Assembly: GCA_017644045.1 (NCBI GenBank)
Contig: JAEPMI010000017.1
Coordinates: 84,462 to 148,461, forward strand
DNA length: 64,000 bases
Direction of reading: 5' to 3'
DNA from: Deltaproteobacteria bacterium
GTDB taxonomy: Bacteria; Myxococcota_A; Polyangia; Polyangiales; Houyiibacteriaceae
The notes beneath the pieces are model-generated. The model worked only from the letters and a program-made list of their open reading frames with translations. It searched no databases and was not told the origin of the DNA. This document shows positions 17,634 through 26,405 of the stretch, piece by piece (position 1 is the first letter of the stretch; every line of letters starts with the position of its first letter). The translations under genes were made by a program, and so were the position numbers.

Positions 17634-19418
17634 TCAGTAGCGCCAGAAGCGCGCAATGGCTTCAGGGAGCGGAGAAGCGACACCAACGGCTTTCTCGATG
17701 CGGGCGATATCCTTCGCTCCTCGAGGCACAACACAGAGCTGTTCCAATGCGGCTTCACACTCGTTCGCGGCGCCGTCCCGTAGACCGCGGTCCAGGCGAA
17801 CCAGGGCAGCAACGAACCCACTGCTTGCCGCCCCCTGAGCCGCGATCTCCGTGGCACGCACCCGAGCCTTTTCGGCTGCCGCCTCTTCTCCCACACGGTC
17901 GAGTGCCAGCGCGCGCCAACGGGCCATGCTGCCCTGAACGTGCCAGCGGGTGGCAGCCAGACGCTGAGCGAACCCTTCGTACTCGTCGAGTGCTCTCTCG
18001 GCTTGGCCGGTCTGCACGAGCGCCCGAACGATGGCTACGGTCAGGAACCCCTGGCTCCCGACATCGAGCTTCGGCTCGTTTCGCAGTCGGCGGACCTGGT
18101 CTCCCAGGAGCTGCTCCAGCTCATCCTTGCGACCGGTGTCACTGAGGACGCGGACCAGCTCACAGGCAGGAAAGCTCGCCGCTGCGTGCTCCCCGATCTC
18201 GAACCATCCGTCGATCGCCGCTCGAAGATCCGCAGCGGCCGTGTCCCAGTCGTGCCACGCGGCATGAGCTCGCCCCAGCGCACCGAGCAGCATGAAGTCG
18301 CCGCGAGACTGGTCGAGTGGCTCGAGGAGCTCGGCTCGCGCCTGGTCAGCGACGGCGCGCCAGTCGTCTTCGACAGCATCGGCGGCGGCTTGGACCGAAT
18401 GAGCCAGCAGCCTCATCCGGACAGGGCGGCGCCTCTCGCGCCACCAATCCTCGCCGAGCGCGATCGGCTTGGCGCGGCCGATGTGCCGTTCGGCGATGGT
18501 CGCTGCGAGATCACCGAGGCGTCGTGCCTCGGGATCTCGCGCGGCAGATGCCACCGCGCGTGCCGTGAGTGCAAACCCCTCCCAGTCCTGAAGGAGGTGC
18601 GTATTTCCCAGGGCCAGCTCGAATAGCCCGCGCGCCGCTCGGTCGGCCTCGGAGGGGTTCGCCTGCCACCGTGTTCGGAGGTCCGCGAAGAGTGTCGGAA
18701 ACGCGTGGCTGACCACTTCGTCGATGTGGGAGACAGGAATGAGCTCCAGGTCTGGGAGCCCAACGGCTGAAGCGAGCCGCTTTGCTTCACTCACCTGGGG
18801 CTCAGCCACGAGAAAGCGCCGCACGCCAGGTGCCCAATCGCGAATGACCTCGAGCTTGGCTCGTAGGCCTTCCACCGCACCGACTCTCCCTTCGCCGTCG
18901 AGTGTGGCGGACGCGAGCACGTCGGTCGGTCCTGGCTCGTCGGAGAGCAACGACACGTGCGCAATCGCCGCAGCGACTCCGAGGGACCGGCCTTCGATGG
19001 TCTCATCCTGACCGGAGCCGAACCGCCCCAGCAGCTCGGCACACCAACGGCCGCCCGCCTGCAGACGCTCGGGTCTGGCGAGCGCGGCCACGTCGCGGGC
19101 GATGACGCTTCGAGCAACCTCGACGGCTTCCGTCGCTACCGGCCCCAACGGCACGTTGTGCGACGGGGTTGCCATGCTCAGCCGCCACAAGGCCGAGCCA
19201 CCGGTACGGGCGGTCACGAAGACCGCCTCCCCCACTCTCGGTGTGGGCCGTTCTACACTCAAGACCTGGCTCAGTTGCTGAGCGACGGCGGGGTCGGTCG
19301 GCCAACAATGCGCAGCCTTGAGAGCTCGCCGGACCTGGGACTTTGCGGGCACGTCCGAGGACTGCGTGATCTGATGGACCTTGCTTCCAACAGCTCTCAC
19401 GTCGCGCCCAGCCACCAC
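17634..19418 (-). CDS. Lon-like serine protease fused to helical repeats
   Basis: A 594-residue protein. Residues about 125-225 match the Lon (S16) protease fold: IEGRSLGVAAAIAHVSLL with Ser145, LASATLDGEGRVGAVEGL, then LRAKLE with Lys188, and FLVAEP. The Ser-Lys spacing of 43 residues equals that of E. coli Lon (Ser679, Lys722), so the dyad looks intact. The Lon ATPase is absent. The C-terminal 350 residues are TPR-like helices. The GTG start overlaps the upstream gene by 22 bp, so the two are coupled and share an ECF-type promoter. It may be a switch that cleaves a partner, such as a HEPN protein or an anti-sigma factor. Confidence 0.8.
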   Translation of the reverse strand: MVAGRDVRAVGSKVHQITQSSDVPAKSQVRRALKAAHCWPTDPAVAQQLSQVLSVERPTPRVGEAVFVTARTGGSALWRLSMATPSHNVPLGPVATEAVEVARSVIARDVAALARPERLQAGGRWCAELLGRFGSGQDETIEGRSLGVAAAIAHVSLLSDEPGPTDVLASATLDGEGRVGAVEGLRAKLEVIRDWAPGVRRFLVAEPQVSEAKRLASAVGLPDLELIPVSHIDEVVSHAFPTLFADLRTRWQANPSEADRAARGLFELALGNTHLLQDWEGFALTARAVASAARDPEARRLGDLAATIAERHIGRAKPIALGEDWWRERRRPVRMRLLAHSVQAAADAVEDDWRAVADQARAELLEPLDQSRGDFMLLGALGRAHAAWHDWDTAAADLRAAIDGWFEIGEHAAASFPACELVRVLSDTGRKDELEQLLGDQVRRLRNEPKLDVGSQGFLTVAIVRALVQTGQAERALDEYEGFAQRLAATRWHVQGSMARWRALALDRVGEEAAAEKARVRATEIAAQGAASSGFVAALVRLDRGLRDGAANECEAALEQLCVVPRGAKDIARIEKAVGVASPLPEAIARFWRY

Positions 19419-20449
19419 CGGGGAAGCGGCTCCGTATGGGCCAGAGCCACCCGCTGCTCCCGACCGAACGCCCGTTCGAAGGTTGCCCCCCCGTCCAAGA
19501 GAGCGGTGATGTGACTCTGAAGCTCGTCATCGACATGACGAAGCACGACGTCGAGCCGCTCGGCGGCACCGACCGTTCGGAGCGCCACTGCCACAGATTC
19601 CAGGCTGTCGCGTCCAACGAGCACGCCGGCTGCGGCAGCTCGCGCCAGCTCGTCACTGCGAGCGTACATCTCGCCCACCAGCTCTGCGTTTTGGACCAGG
19701 AGCTGCGCGTGGTCCGCTGCCCTCGCAGCGACCCGAAAGGTCACGTCCTCCCCCAGACCGCCGACCCATGTCTCGACGGCGGCAGCGATACCCGGCTCGC
19801 CGCGAAGCATTCTCTGGATATCGCCGGCCCGAGCTTCCTTGCTAGTGGGTGCCCACCCGCGAAGTAGGAGCCCCACCGCCGCGACTCGGTCCACGGCGGC
19901 TCCTGACTCCACGAGCTCCATGAACGAAGAAGACAGCCAGGGAGCGACCTCACGCGGGCCGGCCAGCTCCTCGAGCGATGGCGGCGGCACGAAGAGCGCA
20001 GGCAGCGCTTCGGGGAGCTCCCACTGCACGCGGCTGGATGGCTCGGTCGCGAAGACCGAAACGCTCTCGGCGCCCAATCGAGCCACGTACACCAAGCCGT
20101 TCACGTCGAGGCGAACGAGCGCCTGCTCCCAGCGGGCGTCCACGATCCGCTCCTCCTCTTCCCAGGTGCCTTCGACACCGGAGACCAGATCCGCGGTCCA
20201 GTCGACGCGGTAGATTCCGGCGGCGCCCAACCACCGCTTGACCTGCGGGAGCTCGACCTTGTCAGAGACCGGGTCGAAATCGGGCTGCTCGCTGAGGAGT
20301 GTCTTGGTGACTTCCTGAAAGCTGGGAGCAGAGCCCGCGAAAGCGCGACCGACGGTCGAGGGCGGGGCGGGCTTCTCCTCTACGAGCTCCACGTCCGCGT
20401 CATCGGCAATGCCCAACAGCACGCGCTCTTCTGGTGTGAGATCAGCCAT
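19397..20449 (-). CDS. Unknown protein coupled to the Lon-like protease
   Basis: A 350-residue protein beginning at ATG 20449, with GGAGG just upstream and the island promoter 22 bp before the start. The N-terminal 160 residues contain a beta-rich stretch (ALVRLDVNGLVYVARLGAES); the rest is helical and Ala-rich, without recognised motifs. The 22-bp overlap with the protease gene suggests a stoichiometric pair, for instance adaptor or substrate and protease. Family unknown. Confidence 0.6.
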   Translation of the reverse strand: MADLTPEERVLLGIADDADVELVEEKPAPPSTVGRAFAGSAPSFQEVTKTLLSEQPDFDPVSDKVELPQVKRWLGAAGIYRVDWTADLVSGVEGTWEEEERIVDARWEQALVRLDVNGLVYVARLGAESVSVFATEPSSRVQWELPEALPALFVPPPSLEELAGPREVAPWLSSSFMELVESGAAVDRVAAVGLLLRGWAPTSKEARAGDIQRMLRGEPGIAAAVETWVGGLGEDVTFRVAARAADHAQLLVQNAELVGEMYARSDELARAAAAGVLVGRDSLESVAVALRTVGAAERLDVVLRHVDDELQSHITALLDGGATFERAFGREQRVALAHTEPLPRWWLGAT

Positions 20450-20470
20450 GGCTCATACCTCCACGGTCAA

Positions 20471-20498
20471 GAGACGGGCCGGGGTCGAGGATCTGACA
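20471..20498 (-). promoter_or_regulatory. Island ECF-type promoter, site 3
   Basis: On the minus strand TGTCAGATC (20498-20490), 13 nt, then CGTCTC (20476-20471): a full match to the island element. It lies in the 60-bp gap between the sigma factor-like gene and the gene starting at 20449, and drives the adaptor-Lon pair. Confidence 0.8.
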
Positions 20499-20509
20499 CG
20501 TCGCGCCCC

Positions 20510-21178
20510 TCATCCGTCCGTCTTCCTACGCTTGAGCCAGCCGATATAGGCTCTGGCCAGGTGAGCCGCCTGCTCGTCCATCTCGCCGGCCTGCTGTAGA
20601 AACCCAATCATCTCCAGTAGTTTCTTGCGACTCCGCTCGTGCCGCTTGAACAGCGCATCGCGCGCCTTGATTCGGGCACCTTCATCGAGCGCCGGATCCA
20701 AGAGGTCCCCTGCTTGCTGGTCCGTACTGGCTAAGTCGACCATCTCTGCAAACGATTCGCGGAGCACGGTCTCCGACCGAGGCCACCGCACGATGCTGGC
20801 CTCCAGCACACGGGTGGCATGGCGCTCGGCGTCCTCGAGCAGGCCAATGTGGTCTTCGGTTGGTGGTTCCGCTGCAATCTGCTCAGGGAGCTCACCACCC
20901 TCGCGGTTCCGCTCGATGTGCTGGTAGGCGCTGCGTACCGCGCGCTTCGCGTACTGGTGTGCTCCTCCCTCGTGGTCGGTGCGCAGGGGCGAGGTCTCGA
21001 AGCTACGGAGGAGCCGCCAGAGTGCGTCCTGAACCGCTTCCTCCTGCTTCCACGGTGGCGCCCCAGGGCGAAGCGAGCGGGCGATCCCCTCGAGCGCTGG
21101 AATCAGGACGCGACCAGCCTCTTGTCGATCGCCCTCTTCCACCCTGGAAAGGACCCGCATCGCGGTCAGCAGGGTCAT
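20510..21178 (-). CDS. ECF-like sigma factor
   Basis: A 222-residue protein. ATG 21178 overlaps the upstream stop as ATGA, fixing the start. Residues about 20-90 follow sigma region 2: EEAVQDALWRLLRSF matches the E-D-L-V-Q-E-x-F-x-R-L-L/W pattern, and QYAKRAVRSAYQHIERNRE matches the region 2.3-2.4 helix. Residues about 115-190 resemble region 4, ending in ARDALFKRHERSRKKL as recognition and closing helix. There is no region 1.1 or 3, as in ECF factors. It sits directly upstream of an island ECF-type promoter and is the natural candidate to read all seven sites. No anti-sigma factor is obvious next to it. The divergence is high, so the call rests on pattern. Confidence 0.6.
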   Translation of the reverse strand: MTLLTAMRVLSRVEEGDRQEAGRVLIPALEGIARSLRPGAPPWKQEEAVQDALWRLLRSFETSPLRTDHEGGAHQYAKRAVRSAYQHIERNREGGELPEQIAAEPPTEDHIGLLEDAERHATRVLEASIVRWPRSETVLRESFAEMVDLASTDQQAGDLLDPALDEGARIKARDALFKRHERSRKKLLEMIGFLQQAGEMDEQAAHLARAYIGWLKRRKTDG

Positions 21179-22290
21179 CGCTTGCCCACCACGGCGGCCC
21201 ACGCTCGGGCCTGCTCGCCGGCCCAACGGGGAGAAGTCCGCCCCAAGCGCGGCCGCTCGGCCGGGTCAGCCGGCCCGGCCTCTTCGAGCCACTGTCGTGC
21301 TCGAGCGTCATGGGCGACTGCGGGCAGCACGACCCCGCTCCAGCGCCGAGCATTCGTCTGCGGAAAGAGCTTCACCCGAGGCGCAATGTCCGCCACTAGG
21401 CTCTCCCAGCTACGGTCCAGTCCAAGCGGGAAGCGCAGCTGGTTCGCCAGGATGTCCGCTAGTACCACCCCTGCTTTCACGTGACGGTCAAACGTCGTCA
21501 CGAGCTCGAGCGGGACGAGCCGCGCAGCCGCGTCACCACCTGCCGTCCCAACCTGGACGGACTCACGAGCCAAGCGTGCTGCCTCGACGATGTGCTTCGC
21601 GTTCAGCGGAATGGACCGGCCCAGTCGCGGCTCGTTCGTGTGCCGGGTGGCCACGCGGAACCGGATGGAGCGGGGGGCCCCTGGTTCCTCGAGCAAACCA
21701 AGGATGCGCTCGAGGAGGGCGACCAGGCAGCTGCGGTAGGCATCATCTGGATTGGTCCCATCGCCAGGCACGGCCGCGGCGGCGATGAAGACGTCGTTCG
21801 CCCCATACGCTTCGTACAGCCCTCGAGTGACCCGGAAGAGGCCGTCTCGCTGCTCGTCAGCGAGCTCCCGGGCCTGAGCGTAGGCGCCGGGCGCGTGGAC
21901 CTTCAACCAGCCATCGCAGGCCTCGAGCTCCTCCCTCGAGGGCTCGGTCCCCCCATCGACCTCCTTCAAGAACGCACCCACGACCGGGTCATCGGCCGGA
22001 GCAGACCGCAGCACTCGGACCGCAGGCTCACAGCGCTCGAGAACCTCCGGCGGTGTGTCCTCTCGAGACATGCACAGCACAACGCGATAGCTTGCGAGGT
22101 TGAGGGTTGTCATATGGGGCGGCCAGGGAACCCCAAGAAGGCAGGACTCGATGTCGCTTCGAAGCTGGTTCTCGAACCCGGCCGACTCGCGATCCCGAAT
22201 CACGAGTCCAACCACACAAGAACACCTGTCGTTCTCGAAGTCGCCCGACTCGTCGACGTAGAGAACCCACTCTTCCCCCCGCTGCGCCAT
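21175..22290 (-). CDS. DUF3800-like protein (RNase H fold)
   Basis: A 371-residue protein. The hallmark LYVDESGDFEND lies at about residues 10-21, as in DUF3800 proteins, whose acidic residues line an RNase H-like pocket; a later helix with AGVVLADILANQL matches the usual D-x-x-A/N end of the domain. I start at ATG 22290, which places the motif near the N-terminus as in the family; the frame is open further upstream. It is cotranscribed with the sigma factor-like gene (4-bp overlap) and follows the DUF262 fusion by 50 bp. A second DUF3800-like protein lies at 26402. Nuclease activity is plausible but unproven. Confidence 0.75.
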   Translation of the reverse strand: MAQRGEEWVLYVDESGDFENDRCSCVVGLVIRDRESAGFENQLRSDIESCLLGVPWPPHMTTLNLASYRVVLCMSREDTPPEVLERCEPAVRVLRSAPADDPVVGAFLKEVDGGTEPSREELEACDGWLKVHAPGAYAQARELADEQRDGLFRVTRGLYEAYGANDVFIAAAAVPGDGTNPDDAYRSCLVALLERILGLLEEPGAPRSIRFRVATRHTNEPRLGRSIPLNAKHIVEAARLARESVQVGTAGGDAAARLVPLELVTTFDRHVKAGVVLADILANQLRFPLGLDRSWESLVADIAPRVKLFPQTNARRWSGVVLPAVAHDARARQWLEEAGPADPAERPRLGRTSPRWAGEQARAWAAVVGKR

Positions 22291-22340
22291 GGCGTCCGAC
22301 GATACACCAACCAGATTGACCAGCGCCTCCCCTGATCGGG

Positions 22341-24626
22341 TCAGTCGTCGTCGGAGAATCGGTCCTTCTGATACTCGAGGACCTCGTCGGTCTGAAGCTG
22401 CCGAGTCGAGTTCCCCAACCGAAGCCAGAACTCTGCGCTGTGGGAGCCAGCCGTGCGCAAGAAGACTGGCTTCGTCGCAGCAGGAATCCCCACGCGGCAC
22501 ACGTCCTTGTCGCCGATCGCCTCGATCTGCGCTGTGATGCCAACCGCAGCGACCTTCCCCAGTCGGGTGGACACCAGGTCATTGAGCCAAAGCTCGAAAC
22601 CATCGGCGCTCTTCTTCGCGAGGAGCTGGTAGTCGTGTTCCAGACCGACCACGCCGCCCTCGTCATCCACACCGATCAGCAGGGTGCCCCCATCGGCGTT
22701 CAAGAAGCCGCAGATGGTCTTGGCGATGGCATGCTCGATCCGCGAATCGGCCTGCTTGGTGTGCTGGTTGTACCGAGCTGCCGCTTTGAACTCCACGCGA
22801 GCGCTCTCGCCAGACTCCAAGAGCACCTCGGTGGGGACGGACTTCGGCGCTGGCTGGCTCTCGACTTCTCCGTCCCGCAGGCGTTCGAAGCCCGCACGGA
22901 TGACCTTCGCCATCGCAGCCCGGCGCTCCTCCAGGAAGGCGTCGTACTCCATGGTCTCCCATCCCTTTGGGAGCGCGTGCCAGAACCGGGCCTTCTCCCG
23001 TTCCGTGGGCGTCAGCCGCTCCATGAACTCCGGGAAGTACTCGACCGGCGGCGTGTCCGAGATTGCGATGTTGTCAGGCCACTCCACCAAGGCGATGTTC
23101 GCGACCTGGTTTCGCCGGGACGTACTGGTGATGCCCAGAGTCGACAGATACGCACGCGGGAAGAGGTGATGCCGTTCGAGCGCCAGCTTCTTCGCCTTCA
23201 GCGCCGGGTCGGTCAGCTCGGAGACGCGCATCTTCGAGAAGAGCACCCGGGCATCCAAGATGTTGAGGGCCGCGTAGTACGCGAACACACCCGGGGAGCG
23301 GGCCCCCGACGTCTCCAAGATGTTCTGCGGTAGCCCGATCGACCAGAAGTCGTCCGTCAGGCTGACGTCGATCTGTCGCGAAAGGATCTCCACGAAGTCG
23401 TCGGCGCTCGCTGCATTCTTCAGCAGGCCCAGGTCCGACTCGATCTGCGACTCGGACGACGTGGTGTAGCGGCTGGTTACGGCCACCATGAAGAACCACC
23501 GAGCAATGATCTCGCGAAGCTGGTTCGGTGGCACGGCGAAGTCACGCCGACCGACCAGGTAGAGCAAGTACGTGTAGAGGATCGCAGTCTGCGATGAGAT
23601 CATCGAGCTCGACCGAAAGCCCGCGCGGACCAGGCACTTCAGGAACTCGTGCCAGTTGGTGAGGTCGAGCACGTAGCTCTGCGCCACCTTGAGCTCCTCG
23701 AACTGCTCCTTCCGCCGCTCTTCGGAGACCTTGCCGGAGTCGAGGTCGCGACCATGGAGCAACGAGTAGATGCTCTTCAGGCGACCGCGCCGGAACGCCA
23801 GACCGACCGCGACTCGCAGCATCTGCGAGGGATCGGGCTGGATGAAGTGATTGAACGGCGACGCTCCGCTGACCGAGGGCTTCTTCGCCTCGCGGGCGAA
23901 GTGCTCGAGCTGCTTGCGCCCCTCGTCCCAGTAGACCGAGAGCAGCGTCAGGATGAAGTCCGACTGCCGTAGGGATACGCCTGCGGAGTTCACCCGAACG
24001 AACACCTCGGCGACCCGCTCTTCGTCCACCTCCGCAGCAAGCACGAGGGCAGTGAACGGGTAGGACTCGATTTCGTATAGCCGGTCGATCGCATCTGCGA
24101 GGCGGTCCTCTTCCTCGTCGGTGATCTCTCGGCTCTCCTGGAGCCGAGTCAGGAAGCGCTTGATGAACCGGCGCCGTGGGAGGTCGCCCATCCAGACCTC
24201 GGTGATGTCCGGGATGTACTCCGGGTCGCGCTGAGTGGAGGCGTTGGCGACCTCGAAGCTCGCGTCGCTGGGTCGGAACGCCACCTGGATGCGCTTCTCG
24301 ACGAACTGGTCGTCGACCACCGGCATCCCCTTGAGCACTGCGAACAGGGAGGTCAGCCGCTGCTGTCCATCGACGACCAGAAGCCTCGGCGTATCGAACT
24401 GCTTCTTCTCGGCACCGATGCTTCGGCTGACGTAGTCACTGTTTGCCCAGAGAAGCAGGTATCCGACCGGAAACCCCTGATACATCGAGTCGAAGAGGTC
24501 TCGCACCTTGCTCTTCTTCCAGACGAAGGGCCGCTGGAGCTCGGGAAGGCCGATTTCGCCGGACTCGATCTCCGAAATCAGATGAGAAACGCTGTAGTCG
24601 ACGTTTTTGAAGAGGGTGTTGGCCAC
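22341..24626 (-). CDS. DUF262-HNH-Schlafen fusion, GmrSD-like
   Basis: A 761-residue multi-domain protein. The N-terminus is a DUF262 (GmrS/DndB-like) domain: LPELQRPFVW near 20-30, a helix with DLFDSMYQGFPVGYLLLW, and LVVDGQQRLTSLF near 80. A helical middle leads to an HNH-like site RHHLFPRAYL near 482, then a C-terminal AlbA_2/Schlafen domain (about 595-740: ARVEFKAAARYN, then NADGGTLLIGVDDEGGVVG). I use GTG 24626 because VANTLFKNVDYSV is where DUF262 proteins normally begin; ATG 24671 is possible. GmrSD enzymes cut modified phage DNA, and Schlafen domains bind or cleave RNA. Divergent from the kinase-HEPN gene. Confidence 0.85.
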   Translation of the reverse strand: MANTLFKNVDYSVSHLISEIESGEIGLPELQRPFVWKKSKVRDLFDSMYQGFPVGYLLLWANSDYVSRSIGAEKKQFDTPRLLVVDGQQRLTSLFAVLKGMPVVDDQFVEKRIQVAFRPSDASFEVANASTQRDPEYIPDITEVWMGDLPRRRFIKRFLTRLQESREITDEEEDRLADAIDRLYEIESYPFTALVLAAEVDEERVAEVFVRVNSAGVSLRQSDFILTLLSVYWDEGRKQLEHFAREAKKPSVSGASPFNHFIQPDPSQMLRVAVGLAFRRGRLKSIYSLLHGRDLDSGKVSEERRKEQFEELKVAQSYVLDLTNWHEFLKCLVRAGFRSSSMISSQTAILYTYLLYLVGRRDFAVPPNQLREIIARWFFMVAVTSRYTTSSESQIESDLGLLKNAASADDFVEILSRQIDVSLTDDFWSIGLPQNILETSGARSPGVFAYYAALNILDARVLFSKMRVSELTDPALKAKKLALERHHLFPRAYLSTLGITSTSRRNQVANIALVEWPDNIAISDTPPVEYFPEFMERLTPTEREKARFWHALPKGWETMEYDAFLEERRAAMAKVIRAGFERLRDGEVESQPAPKSVPTEVLLESGESARVEFKAAARYNQHTKQADSRIEHAIAKTICGFLNADGGTLLIGVDDEGGVVGLEHDYQLLAKKSADGFELWLNDLVSTRLGKVAAVGITAQIEAIGDKDVCRVGIPAATKPVFLRTAGSHSAEFWLRLGNSTRQLQTDEVLEYQKDRFSDDD

Positions 24627-24680
24627 CGCGGGACCGTACACCTGATGGGCCCATATCGTCGATTCTGGCATCCGGGTACC

Positions 24681-26405
24681 ATGCGGTGGATGGGGCTCAG
24701 CCAGACCACCGCGAAGTCTGCGCTCGAGGATGGTCTGGACGACGTGATCGCCGACGTGACAGGCCTGGCGAGGACGACCGTACGCCGACGTCTTCGCCGT
24801 GCGCATGGCTCAACTCACGTGCGGACGGTGTTCGACCATCGCTGGCCAATGGACCCTGAGTCCGTTGGGCGACTCTCGGTCGCGGTGGTTCGCCGCGCGG
24901 ACCTCTTCGACCACGTTTCCGAGATCACCGGCATCAGTCGCCGGCGACTGATGCAGAAGATGAGAAAGACTCACGGTCGCACGCTCCTCGAGAACGTGTT
25001 CGGCGACGAGCTCTGGTCCGGCTGGGACGACGATGATGAGCAGATCTCTGAGGTGCCCAACGACGCACGCGACCGCACGAGCCGTTCTGGCGAGCGCGAC
25101 CGCCAACCCGAGTTGCCGTTCGCCCCCATCGCGACCGCACTGCGGCAGTTGGCAGCAGCTCCCCCCAGTGGAGAGTTGATTCGTGGCCGCTACCGCCTCG
25201 GCCGAAAGCTGGGCAGCGGTGGATACGGTGTGGTCTACGAAGCGCTCGACACGCTTCTGGACCAGACCGTCGCGATCAAGCGCGCCAAGAAGCCGGAGCA
25301 CCAAGAGCTACTGCTGGCAGATGTTCAGCTGTCCTCGCTGGTACACCACAGTGCCGTCTGCCGAACGTGGCTGGACCGGGATGACCAGGGCGGGCTCTTC
25401 GTCATCGCCGAGCATGGCGGCCGGTCGGCAAGCGACCTCCTCGAGGAAACGGGTCCACTTGCCCCCGACTTCGCGATCGATGCGGTGGACCAAATCGCGG
25501 GTGCGCTGGACGCGGCCCACGAACGCCAGATTCTGCACCTCGACGTAAGTTGCGGAAACATCCTCGTCGATGACCGCGGCCATGCGCGGCTGACGGATTT
25601 CGGAGCTTCTCGGAAGGGCCGCAAGGTGGTGAAGGGAGTGGATGGCGCGACGGTCGTCGCCACCGCAGCGCACCTGACGCGGATCTTCGCGGCGCCGGAG
25701 CTGCTCTATTCGGGACAGGCGCGCGCGCGGTCGGACCAGTACTCGCTGGCCTATGTGCTGGTGGCTCTCCTGCGCGGGCGCATTCCAAGCCAGCGATACG
25801 AAGGTGGTCGAGTGGCCATCCCCAATGTCCTCCCGGCCCAGCGGAAGGTGATTCTGCGAGCACTGAGCCTGAAGCCCGAGGACCGATGGCCCACGTGCGG
25901 GGTATTCGCAGAGGCGTTGCTGCAGGCAAGCGCCGAGGAACCCGACGCTCGCGTCCAACGCCGGGCGCAGGAGCTCTTGGAACGGCTCCACAAGGTCGTC
26001 GGATCAGATGAAGAGAACACGCTCGCCTATGGGCACTCGATGAAGGTCGCAGGCTCGCTGGAGGCGTTCCTTCGCGCCGTTGCGCTCGTCTTGCTCGAGA
26101 AGGCCAAGGTCGACGAAGACTTCATCCGCAAGTCCATCCGCCGCGGGAGTCTCGACCGTGCCACCTGCGCGGAGCTCGCCGATGTGATTCGGAAGCTGGG
26201 GGACTCGCGGGCGGCCAAGGGGCGGCGGCACTCGTTCTCTTGGGTGGTGGAAGACCTGGGGAAGCGACGGAGCATTCTCTGGCGCGCCATCGAAGGGCGA
26301 AACGCCCTGGCGCACGGCCGATCCCTGACCCTTCCCGCCCCAATAGCCGCAGGCTTGCTCGAACAGCTCCAGCATTGGGTGCGAGAGGAGAAGGAGACGA
26401 AGTGA
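24681..26405 (+). CDS. Ser/Thr protein kinase fused to HEPN
   Basis: A 574-residue fusion. Residues about 12-95 hold two tandem copies of a 39-residue helical unit (D-x-x-x-V-T-G-x-x-R-x-x-V then R-R-x-H-G, then VF and a final Trp). A eukaryotic-type kinase domain spans about 170-430: glycine loop GSGGYGVVYEA, Lys in VAIKRAKK, HLDVSCGNIL (Arg of HRD replaced by Leu, Asp kept) and DFG. The C-terminal 130 residues are helical with EGRNALAHG, an intact HEPN motif near 539-545. It probably senses a signal, phosphorylates partners and carries its own RNase. FHA proteins of the island are obvious readers. The start is uncertain between ATG 24681 and 24690; no good ribosome-binding site is seen. Confidence 0.85.
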   Translation: MRWMGLSQTTAKSALEDGLDDVIADVTGLARTTVRRRLRRAHGSTHVRTVFDHRWPMDPESVGRLSVAVVRRADLFDHVSEITGISRRRLMQKMRKTHGRTLLENVFGDELWSGWDDDDEQISEVPNDARDRTSRSGERDRQPELPFAPIATALRQLAAAPPSGELIRGRYRLGRKLGSGGYGVVYEALDTLLDQTVAIKRAKKPEHQELLLADVQLSSLVHHSAVCRTWLDRDDQGGLFVIAEHGGRSASDLLEETGPLAPDFAIDAVDQIAGALDAAHERQILHLDVSCGNILVDDRGHARLTDFGASRKGRKVVKGVDGATVVATAAHLTRIFAAPELLYSGQARARSDQYSLAYVLVALLRGRIPSQRYEGGRVAIPNVLPAQRKVILRALSLKPEDRWPTCGVFAEALLQASAEEPDARVQRRAQELLERLHKVVGSDEENTLAYGHSMKVAGSLEAFLRAVALVLLEKAKVDEDFIRKSIRRGSLDRATCAELADVIRKLGDSRAAKGRRHSFSWVVEDLGKRRSILWRAIEGRNALAHGRSLTLPAPIAAGLLEQLQHWVREEKETK

